Assembly: GCA_030247575.1 (NCBI GenBank)
Contig: JAOTRV010000007.1
Location: forward strand, 62,001-126,000
Length of the DNA stretch: 64,000 nucleotides
Reading direction: 5' to 3'
Source: Sulfuritalea sp.
GTDB taxonomy: Bacteria; Pseudomonadota; Gammaproteobacteria; Burkholderiales; Rhodocyclaceae
Positions 38,689 to 46,895 of this stretch are shown in pieces. The stretch's first letter is position 1. Every line of letters starts with the position of its first letter. The translations under genes and the position numbers were made by a program. A model generated the notes under the pieces. It ran no database searches, was not told the origin of the DNA, and saw only the letters and a program-made list of their open reading frames with translations.

Positions 38689-39675
38689 TTACTCCTTCGG
38701 ATCGCGCTTCAACAGATCGGAAACCTTGACGCCGACTTCGGCGACGCCACCGAATCCGGTACCGGTCTTCTTCTTGCTGAAGTTATCCAGCGCGTGCTTG
38801 TAGTCGGCTTCGCCCAACGGCACGTACTTGACTTCCTTGGCCAGCTTGCCGCCGTGCTTGAGGTAGAACTCGACGAACTCCTTGACCTCGGGACGATCCA
38901 TGGACTTGGCGCTGACGTAGATGAAGATCGGGCGCGCCAGCGGCTCGTATTCGCCCGCCATCACGGCATCGATCGACGGCGTCACGGCCTTGCCCTTGGG
39001 ATTGACAATCTGTACCGCCTTCAGCTTGCCCTTGTTTTCGTCGTAGTAGGCGAAGCCGAAGAAACCCAGCGCATTGTTGTCGCGCGAGACACCCTGTACC
39101 AGCACGTTGTCGTCTTCCGAGGCGGTGAAATCGCCGCGGCTGGACTTGGATTTGCCGTTCACGGCCTCGGTGAAGTAGTCGAAGGTGCCGGAATCGGCGC
39201 CGGGGCCGAACAGCTTGAGCGGAGCATCGGGCCAGGCCGGATTGACGTCCTTCCATTTCATGACCTTGCCCTGGGCGGCCGGCTCCCACATCTTCTTGAG
39301 TTCAGCGACCGTGAGCTGATTGATGAAGCTGTTCTTCGGATTCACCACCACGGTCAGCGCGTCGAAGGCCACCGGCAGTTCGACATACTTGATGCCGGCC
39401 TTTGCGCAGTCTTCCATTTCCTTCTTCAGGATCGGGCGCGAGGCATCCGAAATATCGGTCTCGCCGCGGCAGAACTTCTTGAAGCCGCCGCCCGTGCCGG
39501 AAATGCCTACCGTGACACGAACGCTGCCTTTCTTGGCCTTCTGGAAATCTTCGGCCACCGCCTCGGTGACCGGAAACACGGTCGAGGAACCGTCGATCTT
39601 GATCAGCGCCTGGGCATGAACAGCCGCCGAGACGAAAACGCCGGCGACAACAGCAGCAATCTTCAGGGATTTCAT
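38689..39675 (-). CDS. pstS: Periplasmic phosphate-binding protein
   Basis: 328 aa with a Sec signal peptide ([21 protein letters not shown]). Phosphate-site segments: [44 protein letters not shown] (about 65-88), and the later [14 protein letters not shown]. It delivers phosphate to PstCA. AAGGAG lies 8 nt before the ATG at 39675. First gene of pstSCAB, behind a PhoB-type promoter. Confidence 0.95.
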   Translation of the reverse strand: MKSLKIAAVVAGVFVSAAVHAQALIKIDGSSTVFPVTEAVAEDFQKAKKGSVRVTVGISGTGGGFKKFCRGETDISDASRPILKKEMEDCAKAGIKYVELPVAFDALTVVVNPKNSFINQLTVAELKKMWEPAAQGKVMKWKDVNPAWPDAPLKLFGPGADSGTFDYFTEAVNGKSKSSRGDFTASEDDNVLVQGVSRDNNALGFFGFAYYDENKGKLKAVQIVNPKGKAVTPSIDAVMAGEYEPLARPIFIYVSAKSMDRPEVKEFVEFYLKHGGKLAKEVKYVPLGEADYKHALDNFSKKKTGTGFGGVAEVGVKVSDLLKRDPKE

Positions 39676-39713
39676 CAACAGACTCCTTTGTGCGGTGCGA
39701 TAGAGAAGACCGC

Positions 39714-39747
39714 AGTTTAGGCAGCGAATGTTACAGCGCCATGAAAT
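39714..39747 (-). promoter_or_regulatory. PhoB box and -10 element of pstS
   Basis: On the minus strand, ATTTCAT-ggcg-CTGTAAC (39747-39730) is followed after 10 bp by the -10-like TAAACT (39719-39714). The predicted start near 39707 leaves a 31-nt leader with AAGGAG. The first unit is degenerate; the second is a perfect CTGTAAC half-site. Confidence 0.75.
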
Positions 39748-39782
39748 CGGGGCGGCCGGCACGAAATGGATCCCTGTGCCGG

Positions 39783-39816
39783 GGTTCACGCGCCTGTAAC
39801 ACCACGCACCTATTCT
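39783..39816 (+). promoter_or_regulatory. PhoB box and -10 element of the olsA-like gene
   Basis: GGTTCAC-gcgc-CTGTAAC (39783-39800), then 10 bp, then TATTCT (39811-39816). The predicted transcript start is at or within a base or two of the ATG at 39823. It is divergent from the pstS box, 35 bp away, so one region serves both directions. Confidence 0.72.
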
Positions 39817-39822
39817 TGGCGG

Positions 39823-40569
39823 ATGCGGACCTATCGCCCGTTTGTCGGCCTGCGCCTGCTGCTGGTCGGGCTTCATCTCATTTACGGCGCGCTTCAGGTG
39901 GCTCTGCTGTTCCGTCTGGGAGGCGCCCCGTGGCGGCAGCGCCTGAAACGCCTCTGGTCGCGGCAACTGCTGGCGCTGCTCGGGATCCGCGTCGCAGCGG
40001 GCGAAGGCGATCTCGCCCGAGTCGCTGAAGGCCTGCTGGTCGGCAACCACATTTCCTTCGTCGACATCTTCGTCATCAACGCCCTGCTGCCTTCCGCCTT
40101 CGTCGCCAAGAGCGAAGTCGCCCGCTGGCCCCTTATCGGCTGGCTAAGCCGCCACACCGACACCGTATTCATCGAGCGCGGCAGCCGCAGAGCCGCCCAT
40201 CGCACCCACCGGTACATGCTGGCTGCGCTCGGCGCCGGAAGCCGCCTGGTGATCTTTCCCGAAGGCACCACTACAGCCGGCGACAAGCTGCTGCCCTTCC
40301 ACGCCGCGCTGTTCCAGAGCGCGATCGACGCCGCCGTCCCGGTGCATGCGCTCGCCCTGAGCTATCACCGCGCCGACGGCGCCCGCTCGGAGGCGCCGGC
40401 CTATATCGACGACATCGACCTGCCGCGCTGCCTGATCAGTGTCCTCCAAGCCGGCGGGCTGGTCGCGCGGGTCACCCTGGCCGCAAGCTTCGACCCGCCG
40501 CAGGCGGATCGCCGCCACCTCGCCCACCGCGCCCATCAGGCCGTCGCGGCGGCGCTGGCGCGGCTTTGA
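39823..40569 (+). CDS. olsA: OlsA-like / PlsC-family 1-acylglycerol-3-phosphate (lyso-lipid) acyltransferase
   Basis: 248 aa. An N-terminal hydrophobic segment (GLRLLLVGLHLIYGALQVALLF) precedes acyltransferase block 1 NHISFVD (about 76-82), block 2 around TVFIERGSRRAAH, and block 3 IFPEGTTTAGD (about 144-154). OlsA adds the second fatty acid to lyso-ornithine lipid; PlsC does the same to lysophosphatidate. The OlsA role is preferred because an OlsB-type gene follows and both have PhoB boxes. I start at the ATG at 39823, since the frame's earlier codons lie inside the promoter. No Shine-Dalgarno at normal distance; a leaderless mRNA is likely. Confidence 0.72.
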   Translation: MRTYRPFVGLRLLLVGLHLIYGALQVALLFRLGGAPWRQRLKRLWSRQLLALLGIRVAAGEGDLARVAEGLLVGNHISFVDIFVINALLPSAFVAKSEVARWPLIGWLSRHTDTVFIERGSRRAAHRTHRYMLAALGAGSRLVIFPEGTTTAGDKLLPFHAALFQSAIDAAVPVHALALSYHRADGARSEAPAYIDDIDLPRCLISVLQAGGLVARVTLAASFDPPQADRRHLAHRAHQAVAAALARL

Positions 40570-40596
40570 TCCGGCACGAGTGCACACGCAACCTCG

Positions 40597-40641
40597 CGGT
40601 AACACATCGGCAATCAGGCGGTAACGCCGGTTTTCCAGAAT
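40597..40641 (+). promoter_or_regulatory. Three-unit PhoB box and -10 element of the olsB-like gene
   Basis: Units CGGTAAC (40597), CGGCAAT (40608) and CGGTAAC (40619) repeat exactly every 11 bp. Ten bases later comes CAGAAT (40636-40641), a 4-of-6 -10 match. This rules out the ATG at 40640 as the gene start and supports the one at 40676. Confidence 0.72.
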
Positions 40642-40675
40642 GCAGGCGCAACCCGAGAGCCCACAGGAGAACGCC

Positions 40676-41449
40676 ATGCAAAAGCATTTGATCGAAACTG
40701 CCGCCGCCGGCCAGCACATCGGCTACACCGTTGCGCTGGCGCGCAGCGAAGAGGAGGTCCGCGAAGCGCAGCGCCTGCGCTACAAGGTCTTTGTCGAGGA
40801 ACTCGGCGCCCAGATCCACTCCGGCACACCGGACCACGACGTCGATCGCTACGATCCCTTCTGCGAACACCTGATCGTGCGCGAAAGCCATGCCGACCGC
40901 ATCGTCGGCACCTACCGCATTCTGTCGCCGGAGGCCGCCCGTCGCGCCGGCAGCTACTACTCGGAAGGGGAATTCTTCCTCCCCCGACTGCAGAACCTGC
41001 GCGGTCGCATGGTCGAAGTGGGACGCTCATGCATTCACCCCGAGTACCGCAGCGGCGCGGTCATCACCCTGCTTTGGGCGGGGCTTGCCGACTACATGGT
41101 GCGCAACAACTACGAATACCTGATCGGCTGCGCCTCGATCGGCATGGCCGACGGCGGACACAATGCCGCCAACCTGTTCACCCAGACCTGTTCCGCCCAC
41201 ATGGCTCCGGCGGAATACCGCGTGTTCCCCAAGCACATGCTGCCTGTCGAGCGGCTCGCCAACGACCAGCCGGCGCTGGTGCCGCCGCTGATCAAGGGCT
41301 ACCTGCGCGTCGGCGCCTGGGTGTGCGGCGAACCGGCCTGGGACCCCTACTTCAACACCGCCGACCTGCTCATGCTGCTGCCCATGTCGCGCATGAATCC
41401 GCGATACATGCGGCACTTCATCAAGGCCGCCGAACCGGCCGCGGCATGA
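40676..41449 (+). CDS. olsB: OlsB-like N-acyltransferase (GNAT/'hemolysin' family)
   Basis: 257 aa. The N-terminal GNAT region carries ALARSEEEVREAQRLRYKVFVEELGAQIH (about 19-47) and the acyl-donor region RGRMVEVGRSCIHPEYRSGAVITLLWAGLADYMV (about 110-143), features of the ornithine N-acyltransferase group. The predicted reaction is transfer of a 3-hydroxyacyl chain from acyl-carrier protein to ornithine, giving lyso-ornithine lipid, a phosphorus-free membrane lipid precursor. AGGAGA lies 5 nt before the ATG. The stop overlaps the next gene (ATGA). Family is clear; the amino acid substrate is inferred. Confidence 0.75.
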   Translation: MQKHLIETAAAGQHIGYTVALARSEEEVREAQRLRYKVFVEELGAQIHSGTPDHDVDRYDPFCEHLIVRESHADRIVGTYRILSPEAARRAGSYYSEGEFFLPRLQNLRGRMVEVGRSCIHPEYRSGAVITLLWAGLADYMVRNNYEYLIGCASIGMADGGHNAANLFTQTCSAHMAPAEYRVFPKHMLPVERLANDQPALVPPLIKGYLRVGAWVCGEPAWDPYFNTADLLMLLPMSRMNPRYMRHFIKAAEPAAA

Positions 41450-42693
41450 GCGTCGCCGGAATCGCCGCCGCGGCGCGCGAAGGTCGCCGGCTCCATGTGC
41501 TGATGGTCAGCGACGTCTGCACCCCGCGCATCAATGGCGTCTCCACCTCGATCCACACCTTTCGCACCGCGCTTGCCCGCCTCGGCGTGCGGGTCACGAT
41601 CGTGGCGCCGGACTACCCGGGAACCGACAGCAAGGCCGATGCCGTCGCCAACATCGTCCGCCTGCCTTCCCGCGCGGTGCCGCTGGACCCGGAAGACCGC
41701 CTGATGCACTGGAGTCACCTCGCCGGCCTGAATCGCCGTCTCGCCGGCGTCGACTTCGACCTGGTCCATGTCCAGACCCCGTTCGCCGCGCACTATGCCG
41801 GCCTGCGCCTGGCCCGAATGCGCGGCATTCCGTGCGTGGCGACCTACCACACGCATTTCGAGGAATACCTGGGGCACTACATCCGCTTCCTGCCCCGGAA
41901 TGCGCTGCGCGCCGCCGCACGCCGGCTGGCCCGCCATCAGTGCAATGCGCTCGATGCCGTCGTCGTGCCCTCGCAACCGATGGCCGCCGCCTTGTGCGGC
42001 TACGGAGTCAGCACCGCACTGCACGTCATTCCCACCGGCCTGCCGGAAAGCCAGTTCGTGCCCGGCGACGGCAGGCGGTTTCGCCAGGCCTGGGGCATCG
42101 CGCCGGAACGCAAGGTCGCGCTCTTCGTCGGCCGCGCGGCGTTTGAGAAGAACATCGGCTTCCTGCTCGAAATGATTGCGCTGGCGCGCCGCCAGCAGCC
42201 GCAGCTGATGCTGGTCGTTGCCGGCGAAGGTCCGGCCCTGCCGGCGCTGCGCCGGCAGGCCGCGGCCCTGCAAATCGGCGAGCATGTGCGCTTCGTCGGC
42301 TACCTGCCGCGCGAGAGCGGATTGCGCGACTGCTACGCGGCCGCCGACGTGTTCACCTTCGCCTCGCAGACCGAAACCCAGGGCCTGGTGCTGCTCGAAG
42401 CGCTGGCGATCGGCCTGCCGGTGCTGGCCATTCCGGCGCTGGGAGCGGCCGAAATCATTCTCCCGCGGCGCGGCGCCGTGGCCGCGGCGGATACGACGGA
42501 GGCATTTGCCGTGCAACTGATCGCATTGTTCGACCGGCCGGCCAAACTGGCCGCGATGGCCGACGCGGGCGTCAGCTTCGCGCGCGAATGGGATGCCGCG
42601 ACGCAGGGCGCCCGGCTGGCCACGCTCTATCGCGAACTGGTACGCGCCCCGGTCGGTGTCGCCTGCACCCAGCCGCTGCCTGCCGGCCGATGA
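41446..42693 (+). CDS. GT4-family glycosyltransferase 1
   Basis: 415 aa GT-B fold. N-terminal acceptor domain: VLMVSDVCTPRINGVSTSIHTF (about 18-39), VHVQTPFAAHYAGL, TYHTHFEEY. C-terminal donor domain: LFVGRAAFEKNIGFLLE (about 226-242), AGEGPALPALR, and the nucleotide-sugar loop SQTETQGLVLLEALAIGLPVLA (about 307-328). Probably cytoplasmic-membrane associated, adding a sugar to a lipid. It overlaps olsB and dgkA by 4 bp each, so is translated with them. Confidence 0.8.
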   Translation: MSVAGIAAAAREGRRLHVLMVSDVCTPRINGVSTSIHTFRTALARLGVRVTIVAPDYPGTDSKADAVANIVRLPSRAVPLDPEDRLMHWSHLAGLNRRLAGVDFDLVHVQTPFAAHYAGLRLARMRGIPCVATYHTHFEEYLGHYIRFLPRNALRAAARRLARHQCNALDAVVVPSQPMAAALCGYGVSTALHVIPTGLPESQFVPGDGRRFRQAWGIAPERKVALFVGRAAFEKNIGFLLEMIALARRQQPQLMLVVAGEGPALPALRRQAAALQIGEHVRFVGYLPRESGLRDCYAAADVFTFASQTETQGLVLLEALAIGLPVLAIPALGAAEIILPRRGAVAAADTTEAFAVQLIALFDRPAKLAAMADAGVSFAREWDAATQGARLATLYRELVRAPVGVACTQPLPAGR

Positions 42694-43079
42694 ATACCGA
42701 CCCCGCCGTCGAGGAGAGCCCCTTCAAGGGCCAGACCGGCTTGCGCCGCATCTGGAATGCCTTCAGCTACTCGCTGTCCGGCCTTCACGCCGCCTATCAG
42801 AACGAAGATGCGTTTCGCCAGGAGTGCCTGCTGGCGGCGGTGATGATTCCCGTCGCGCTGGCCTTGCCGGTACCCGCCGTGGGCAAGGCACTGATGATCG
42901 TCAGCGTGTTGCTGGTACTCGTGGTCGAGTTGCTCAACTCGGCCATCGAGGCCGCCATCGATCGGATTTCGCTGGATCGGCATCGTCTCTCCAAGCGCGC
43001 CAAGGACATCGGCAGCGCGGCGGTGCTGATCGCCCTGATCAACGTGCTGGCCACCTGGTCGCTGGTGCTGCTGGCGTGA
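42690..43079 (+). CDS. dgkA: Diacylglycerol kinase (DgkA type)
   Basis: 129 aa, three membrane helices after an amphipathic N terminus. Family signature VVELLNSAIEAAIDRISLDRHRLSKRAKDIGSAAVLIALIN (about 75-115) with the catalytic Glu pair. It phosphorylates diacylglycerol to phosphatidate. In a cluster with a PlcP-type phospholipase C, it could return released diacylglycerol to lipid synthesis; this is inference from neighbours. Confidence 0.9.
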   Translation: MNTDPAVEESPFKGQTGLRRIWNAFSYSLSGLHAAYQNEDAFRQECLLAAVMIPVALALPVPAVGKALMIVSVLLVLVVELLNSAIEAAIDRISLDRHRLSKRAKDIGSAAVLIALINVLATWSLVLLA

Positions 43080-43202
43080 GGGCCGCCCGCCGCGCCGCCC
43101 CAAGGGCGGTGCAGTCAAACCACGGAGTCGCGCGGCGGCGAACTGCCGTCACCTCCTGCCTCGGGCAGGGGGTCTTGGCGATGGTAGTCCGTTGAGGGCG
43201 AC

Positions 43203-44393
43203 ATGACCGCTCCTCTCCACGTCGCGGTCGTCACCGAAACCTACCCGCCGGAGGTGAATGGCGTCGCCATGACGCTCGGCCGCATGGTGCAGGGCCTGCT
43301 GGCGCGCGGACATCGTGTCAGCCTGACACGACCGCGCCAGAACGGCGAGGACTCGCCGGCGGCCTTTGCGCCACATGCGACCACGCTGGTGCGCGGCCTG
43401 CCGATTCCGGGGTACGCAGGACTCCGCTTCGGCCTGCCGGCGCCGCGGCTGTTCCACCGCCAATGGCGCGCCGACCGGCCCGACGTGGTGCAGGTCGTCA
43501 CCGAGGGACCGCTGGGCGCCTCGGCCATCGCGGCAGCGCGCCGGTTGCGCATCCCGGTGGTTTCCGAGTTCCACACCAATTTTCACGCTTACAGCCGGCA
43601 CTACGGCTTCGGCTGGCTGGAAGGCCTGGTCGCCGCCCATTTGCGACGGCTGCACAACCGCAGCCGGTTGACCCTGGTGCCTTCGCGCCAGTTGGGCATC
43701 GATCTGATGCATCGGGGCTACCGGGGCATTCGCGTCGTCGCCCGTGGCGTCGATACCTCGCTGTTCAACCCGGGGCGCCGCAGCGCCGCCCTGCGCGCGG
43801 GCTGGAACGCCGGCGACGACGATCTCGTGGTGGCCCATGTCGGCCGCCTCGCGCCGGAAAAGAATCTGCCGCTGCTGCTCGCCACCTTCGAGGCGATTCG
43901 TGGCTACGCGCCGTCGGCGCGGCTGGTTCTGGTCGGCGACGGGCCGTCGCGCCGGCAACTGGAAAAACGGCATCCCGAGCACATCTTCGCCGGCATGCGC
44001 CACGGCGAGGATCTCGCGACGCACTACGCCTCGGCCGACCTGTTCCTGTTTCCGAGCCTGACGGAAACCTACGGCAACGTCACTCTCGAAGCGCTGGCCA
44101 GCGGGCTGCCGGTGGTGGCCTACCGCATGGCGGCCGCCGCCGAACTGATCCGCCATGGCGACAACGGCATGCTGGCCGACCCCGGCGCCGGCGACCAGTT
44201 CGTGCGCGCCGCGCTCGATCTCGTGACCCGTCCCGGCGTCCTGCGACGCGCCGCCGAAGCCGCGCCGCCGAGCGTGGCGGCGCTCGACTGGGAACACATT
44301 CACGACCGCCTGGTGGAAGCGCTGCGCGACGCCATTGGCCGCCCCGCGTTGCCGGCGGCGAACGAGTCGATCTACCGCTTCCTTCCGGACTAG
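43203..44393 (+). CDS. GT4-family glycosyltransferase 2, candidate Agt-type glycolipid synthase
   Basis: 396 aa GT-B fold. Visible: VAVVTETYPPEVNGVAMTLGRMVQGL (about 7-32), SEFHTNFHAYSRHYGF, donor domain AHVGRLAPEKNLPLLLATFE (about 214-233), VGDGPSRRQLE, and FPSLTETYGNVTLEALASGLPVVAY (about 282-306). It lies immediately upstream of the PlcP-like gene (9-bp gap). In several bacteria a GT4 enzyme (Agt) next to plcP glycosylates the diacylglycerol that PlcP releases when phosphate is scarce. That role is proposed here by family and context. No clear PhoB box is seen in the 123 bp upstream. Confidence 0.75.
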   Translation: MTAPLHVAVVTETYPPEVNGVAMTLGRMVQGLLARGHRVSLTRPRQNGEDSPAAFAPHATTLVRGLPIPGYAGLRFGLPAPRLFHRQWRADRPDVVQVVTEGPLGASAIAAARRLRIPVVSEFHTNFHAYSRHYGFGWLEGLVAAHLRRLHNRSRLTLVPSRQLGIDLMHRGYRGIRVVARGVDTSLFNPGRRSAALRAGWNAGDDDLVVAHVGRLAPEKNLPLLLATFEAIRGYAPSARLVLVGDGPSRRQLEKRHPEHIFAGMRHGEDLATHYASADLFLFPSLTETYGNVTLEALASGLPVVAYRMAAAAELIRHGDNGMLADPGAGDQFVRAALDLVTRPGVLRRAAEAAPPSVAALDWEHIHDRLVEALRDAIGRPALPAANESIYRFLPD

Positions 44394-44402
44394 GCACAGG
44401 CC

Positions 44403-45254
44403 ATGCACGTTCGCTCGATCTTCATTTCCGACGTCCATCTCGGCACCCGCGGCTGCCAGGCGGACCGACTGCTCGACTTCCTGCGCGACTATGAAAGCGA
44501 GAACCTGTTCCTGGTCGGCGACATCATCGACTTCTGGTCGATGAATCGCGGCATCCACTGGACTCCGGCGCAGAACACCGTGGTGCAGAAGATCCTGCGC
44601 CGCGCCCGCCGCGGCCAGCGCGTGATGCTGATTCCCGGCAACCACGACGAGGCGATGCGCGAGTATCACGGCGTGTCCTTCGGCGACATCGAAGTCCGGC
44701 GCGAACATATCCACGTCGCCGCCGACGGCAAGCGCTACCTGCTGCTGCATGGCGACGAGTTCGATCAAGTGACGCGCTACCACCGCTGGCTGGCGGTGAT
44801 CGGCGACGTCGGCTACAACCTGCTGGTGCGCCTCAATGCTTCGCTCTCACGGCTGCGCCGCCTGCTGCGCCGTCCCGGCTACTGGTCGCTGGCCGGCTAT
44901 GCCAAGAGCCGCGTCAAGCGCGCCGTTTCCTTCGTCTTCGATTTCGAGGATTCGCTGATCCACGCCGTGCGCGAACGCGGGCTCGACGGCGTGATCTGCG
45001 GCCACATCCACAGCGCCGCAATCCGTCCGGTCGACAACGTGGTCTATGTCAATTGCGGCGACTGGGTGGACAGCTGCACCGCCATCATCGAACACCACGA
45101 CGGCCGCCTGGAACTGGTCCGCGCCTGGCAGCCCGTCGCGGCATCGGCGGCCGCGCCTGTCCCGGCAGCGCCAGTTGCCGTGTCGCCGGCGTCGACTCTC
45201 GACGAACTGCCGCAAGCAGCCATCCCGTGTAACGGAAACGCAACCCGGCTGTAA
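44403..45254 (+). CDS. plcP: PlcP-like metallophosphoesterase (phospholipase C for membrane lipid remodelling)
   Basis: 283 aa calcineurin-type fold. All metal motifs are present: DVHLG (about 10), GDIIDFW (about 39-45), GNHDE (about 80-84), LLHGDEFD (about 118-125) and GHIHSAA (about 200-206). The stretch RSIFISDVHLGTRGCQADRL and NTVVQKILRRARRGQRVMLIPGNHDE fits the PlcP group, related to LpxH but acting on phospholipid head groups to give diacylglycerol. LpxH-like activity is the main alternative. The Ala/Pro-rich C-terminal tail includes a copy of the dispersed repeat, and the last nine codons overlap the PhoB box of the next gene. Confidence 0.75.
   Translation: MHVRSIFISDVHLGTRGCQADRLLDFLRDYESENLFLVGDIIDFWSMNRGIHWTPAQNTVVQKILRRARRGQRVMLIPGNHDEAMREYHGVSFGDIEVRREHIHVAADGKRYLLLHGDEFDQVTRYHRWLAVIGDVGYNLLVRLNASLSRLRRLLRRPGYWSLAGYAKSRVKRAVSFVFDFEDSLIHAVRERGLDGVICGHIHSAAIRPVDNVVYVNCGDWVDSCTAIIEHHDGRLELVRAWQPVAASAAAPVPAAPVAVSPASTLDELPQAAIPCNGNATRL
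45175..45202 (-). repeat. Dispersed ~28-bp repeat, diverged copy in the plcP tail
   Basis: On the minus strand the copy reads with core GAGAGTCGACGCCGGCGACA. It encodes part of the low-complexity C-terminal tail of the PlcP-like protein. Confidence 0.55.
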
Positions 45255-45283
45255 TGCGGGGGCAACGGTTCGAAGGCCAGACT
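45227..45283 (+). promoter_or_regulatory. Four-unit PhoB box and -10 element of the CYTH-CHAD gene
   Basis: Units GTGTAAC (45227), ACGCAAC (45238), CTGTAAT (45249) and GGGCAAC (45260) follow each other every 11 bp. After 11 bp comes CAGACT (45278-45283). The box starts inside the plcP coding sequence. The start is expected near 45290, giving a 24-nt leader. Confidence 0.7.
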
Positions 45284-45313
45284 CGACCACACATTTCCCC
45301 TGGCGTCGATCCG

Positions 45314-46831
45314 ATGGCTGAACAAATATCCCTCAAACTGGCGGTCGACGCAGATCGGCACGGCGCCCTGCTGCGGCATCCGCTCCTCGCTGCGGCGGCA
45401 ACGCGCGAGCAGCACCACCTGATCAGCATCTACTACGACACCGGGCGCATGGCATTGCGCCGCGCCGGCATCCTGCTGCGCCTGCGCAAGCACGGCGCGG
45501 CGTGGCAGCAGACCGTCAAACGCCAGCATGAATCGCAGAGCGGCCTGACGCACCGGCCGCAGTGGCAGGCGCCCTACCTCAATCGCTTCGACTTTTCCGG
45601 CATCGACGACATCGAACTGCGCGAGTGGCTGCAGCGGGACAAGGTCGCCGGACGCCTCGCCGCCGTCTTCGAGACGAATCTCCGTCGCACGGTCTGGCAA
45701 CTCGATTCGGGACCGGACACGCGGATCCTGGTCAAGCTCGACCGCGGCTGGATCGCCGCCAACGGCCGCCGCGACACCCTCTCCGAACTTGAGCTGCAAC
45801 TGGTGTCGGGAGGCATCGACAGTCTTTACGACCTCGCCCTGCAGCTGGCGCAGCGCCAGGCCCTGCCCCAGCTGCTGTTGTCCAAGGCCGAGCGGGGCTA
45901 CCTGCTGTTCCACGACACGCCGCGAGCCCCGGTGAAAGCCGGCGACGTGCCGATCGATGCCGCCGCCGCGCCGTTGGCGGCGTTCCGCCTGATTGCCCTG
46001 GACTGCCTGTCGCACCTGCAGCTCAACCACGACGGTGCCGTGCACAGCGACGAGCCCGAATACGTGCATCAGATGCGGGTCGCCACGCGCCGCCTGCGTG
46101 CCGCGCTGCGCATGTTCCGCCCCCTGCTGCCGGACGGCTTCGCCGCGCAACTGGTGCCGCCGATGCGGGAATTGATGCGTGCTCTGGGGCAGACGCGCGA
46201 CCTCGACGTGCTGATGGCGGAAATCGTCGCCCCGGTCGCCGCCGCCTTGCCGAACGAGCCGCGCCTCACCGATCTGGCCGGTGCCGTCACCAACCGCCTG
46301 TACGCAGCCCGCGCCGACATCCGCCACGTGCTGCGACAGCCCGCCTATGGCCGGTTGTTGTTGACCGCCGGCAGACTGCTGCAGCGCGCCCCTTTCATCG
46401 AACCGCGCGGCGCCGGTGGCGATGAGTCGTCCCTGATGCAGTTCGCCGACCGCCGCCTGCACCGCTTGTTGAAAGGGATTCTCGAACTGGCCGATGCCGC
46501 CCGCGTCGACTATCCGCCCTCGCTGCACCAGTTGCGCATCGGCATCAAGCGGCTGCGCTATGCCATCGAATTCTTCGGGCCGATGATTCCCGGCAAGTCC
46601 GGTGCCGCCGCAATCAAGCGGCTCGCCAGCCTTCAGCAGGAGCTGGGGCAGATCAATGATCTCGCCAGCGCCGGCACCCTGCTGATGCTCTGCGCCGGCC
46701 ACAGTTCGCACCTGCGCGAAGCCGTGACGCTGGTCGGCGGCTGGCACGGACCGCGTCATGCCGCCCTGCTCGACGACATCCCCGACAAACTGGAACGGAT
46801 TCGCGGCCTGACGCTGCCGCGGCTGGCGTAA
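45314..46831 (+). CDS. CYTH-CHAD protein with degenerate catalytic motif (polyphosphate-binding candidate)
   Basis: 505 aa. The N-terminal CYTH (triphosphate tunnel) domain covers about 1-195; the C-terminal CHAD domain about 210-500, with both conserved histidine/arginine helices (VHQMRVATRRLRAALRMF about 253; LHQLRIGIKRLRYAIEFF about 408). In active CYTH triphosphatases the N terminus reads ExExK; here it is QISLK, so both metal-binding glutamates are replaced. Other tunnel residues (LLRLRKHG, QTVK, ELELQLV) remain. CHAD domains bind polyphosphate. A binding rather than hydrolytic role is inferred. Start at 45314 because earlier codons overlap the promoter. Confidence 0.85.
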   Translation: MAEQISLKLAVDADRHGALLRHPLLAAAATREQHHLISIYYDTGRMALRRAGILLRLRKHGAAWQQTVKRQHESQSGLTHRPQWQAPYLNRFDFSGIDDIELREWLQRDKVAGRLAAVFETNLRRTVWQLDSGPDTRILVKLDRGWIAANGRRDTLSELELQLVSGGIDSLYDLALQLAQRQALPQLLLSKAERGYLLFHDTPRAPVKAGDVPIDAAAAPLAAFRLIALDCLSHLQLNHDGAVHSDEPEYVHQMRVATRRLRAALRMFRPLLPDGFAAQLVPPMRELMRALGQTRDLDVLMAEIVAPVAAALPNEPRLTDLAGAVTNRLYAARADIRHVLRQPAYGRLLLTAGRLLQRAPFIEPRGAGGDESSLMQFADRRLHRLLKGILELADAARVDYPPSLHQLRIGIKRLRYAIEFFGPMIPGKSGAAAIKRLASLQQELGQINDLASAGTLLMLCAGHSSHLREAVTLVGGWHGPRHAALLDDIPDKLERIRGLTLPRLA

Positions 46832-46837
46832 CCAGGG

Positions 46838-46855
46838 CAGGGGCGGCAGCCCCTG
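46838..46855. terminator. Stem-loop between convergent CYTH-CHAD and cheX genes
   Basis: A perfect 7-bp stem CAGGGGC/GCCCCTG with a GGCA loop lies 6 bp after the plus-strand stop and faces a minus-strand stop 40 bp away. No U-run on either side, so efficiency is uncertain. Confidence 0.5.
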
Positions 46856-46895
46856 ATTCCATTCGGCAGCCGGCTGCAACCATCCGCGGCATCCG

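Noticed and set aside
39766..39822. Extended N terminus of the olsA-like protein starting at 39766
   Set aside because: Those codons coincide with the PhoB box and -10 element; the residues they encode do not resemble the family.
43080..43202. Possible PhoB box before the second glycosyltransferase
   Set aside because: A GTCAC-containing stretch near 43145 lacks a second unit 11 bp away and a -10 element at the usual distance, so I do not count it.
44403..45254. LpxH (UDP-2,3-diacylglucosamine diphosphatase) as the main call for the metallophosphoesterase
   Set aside because: The fold is shared, but the segment between the GDxxD and GNHD motifs, the Ala/Pro tail, the glycosyltransferase neighbour and the phosphate context favour PlcP. 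LpxH is kept only as an alternative.
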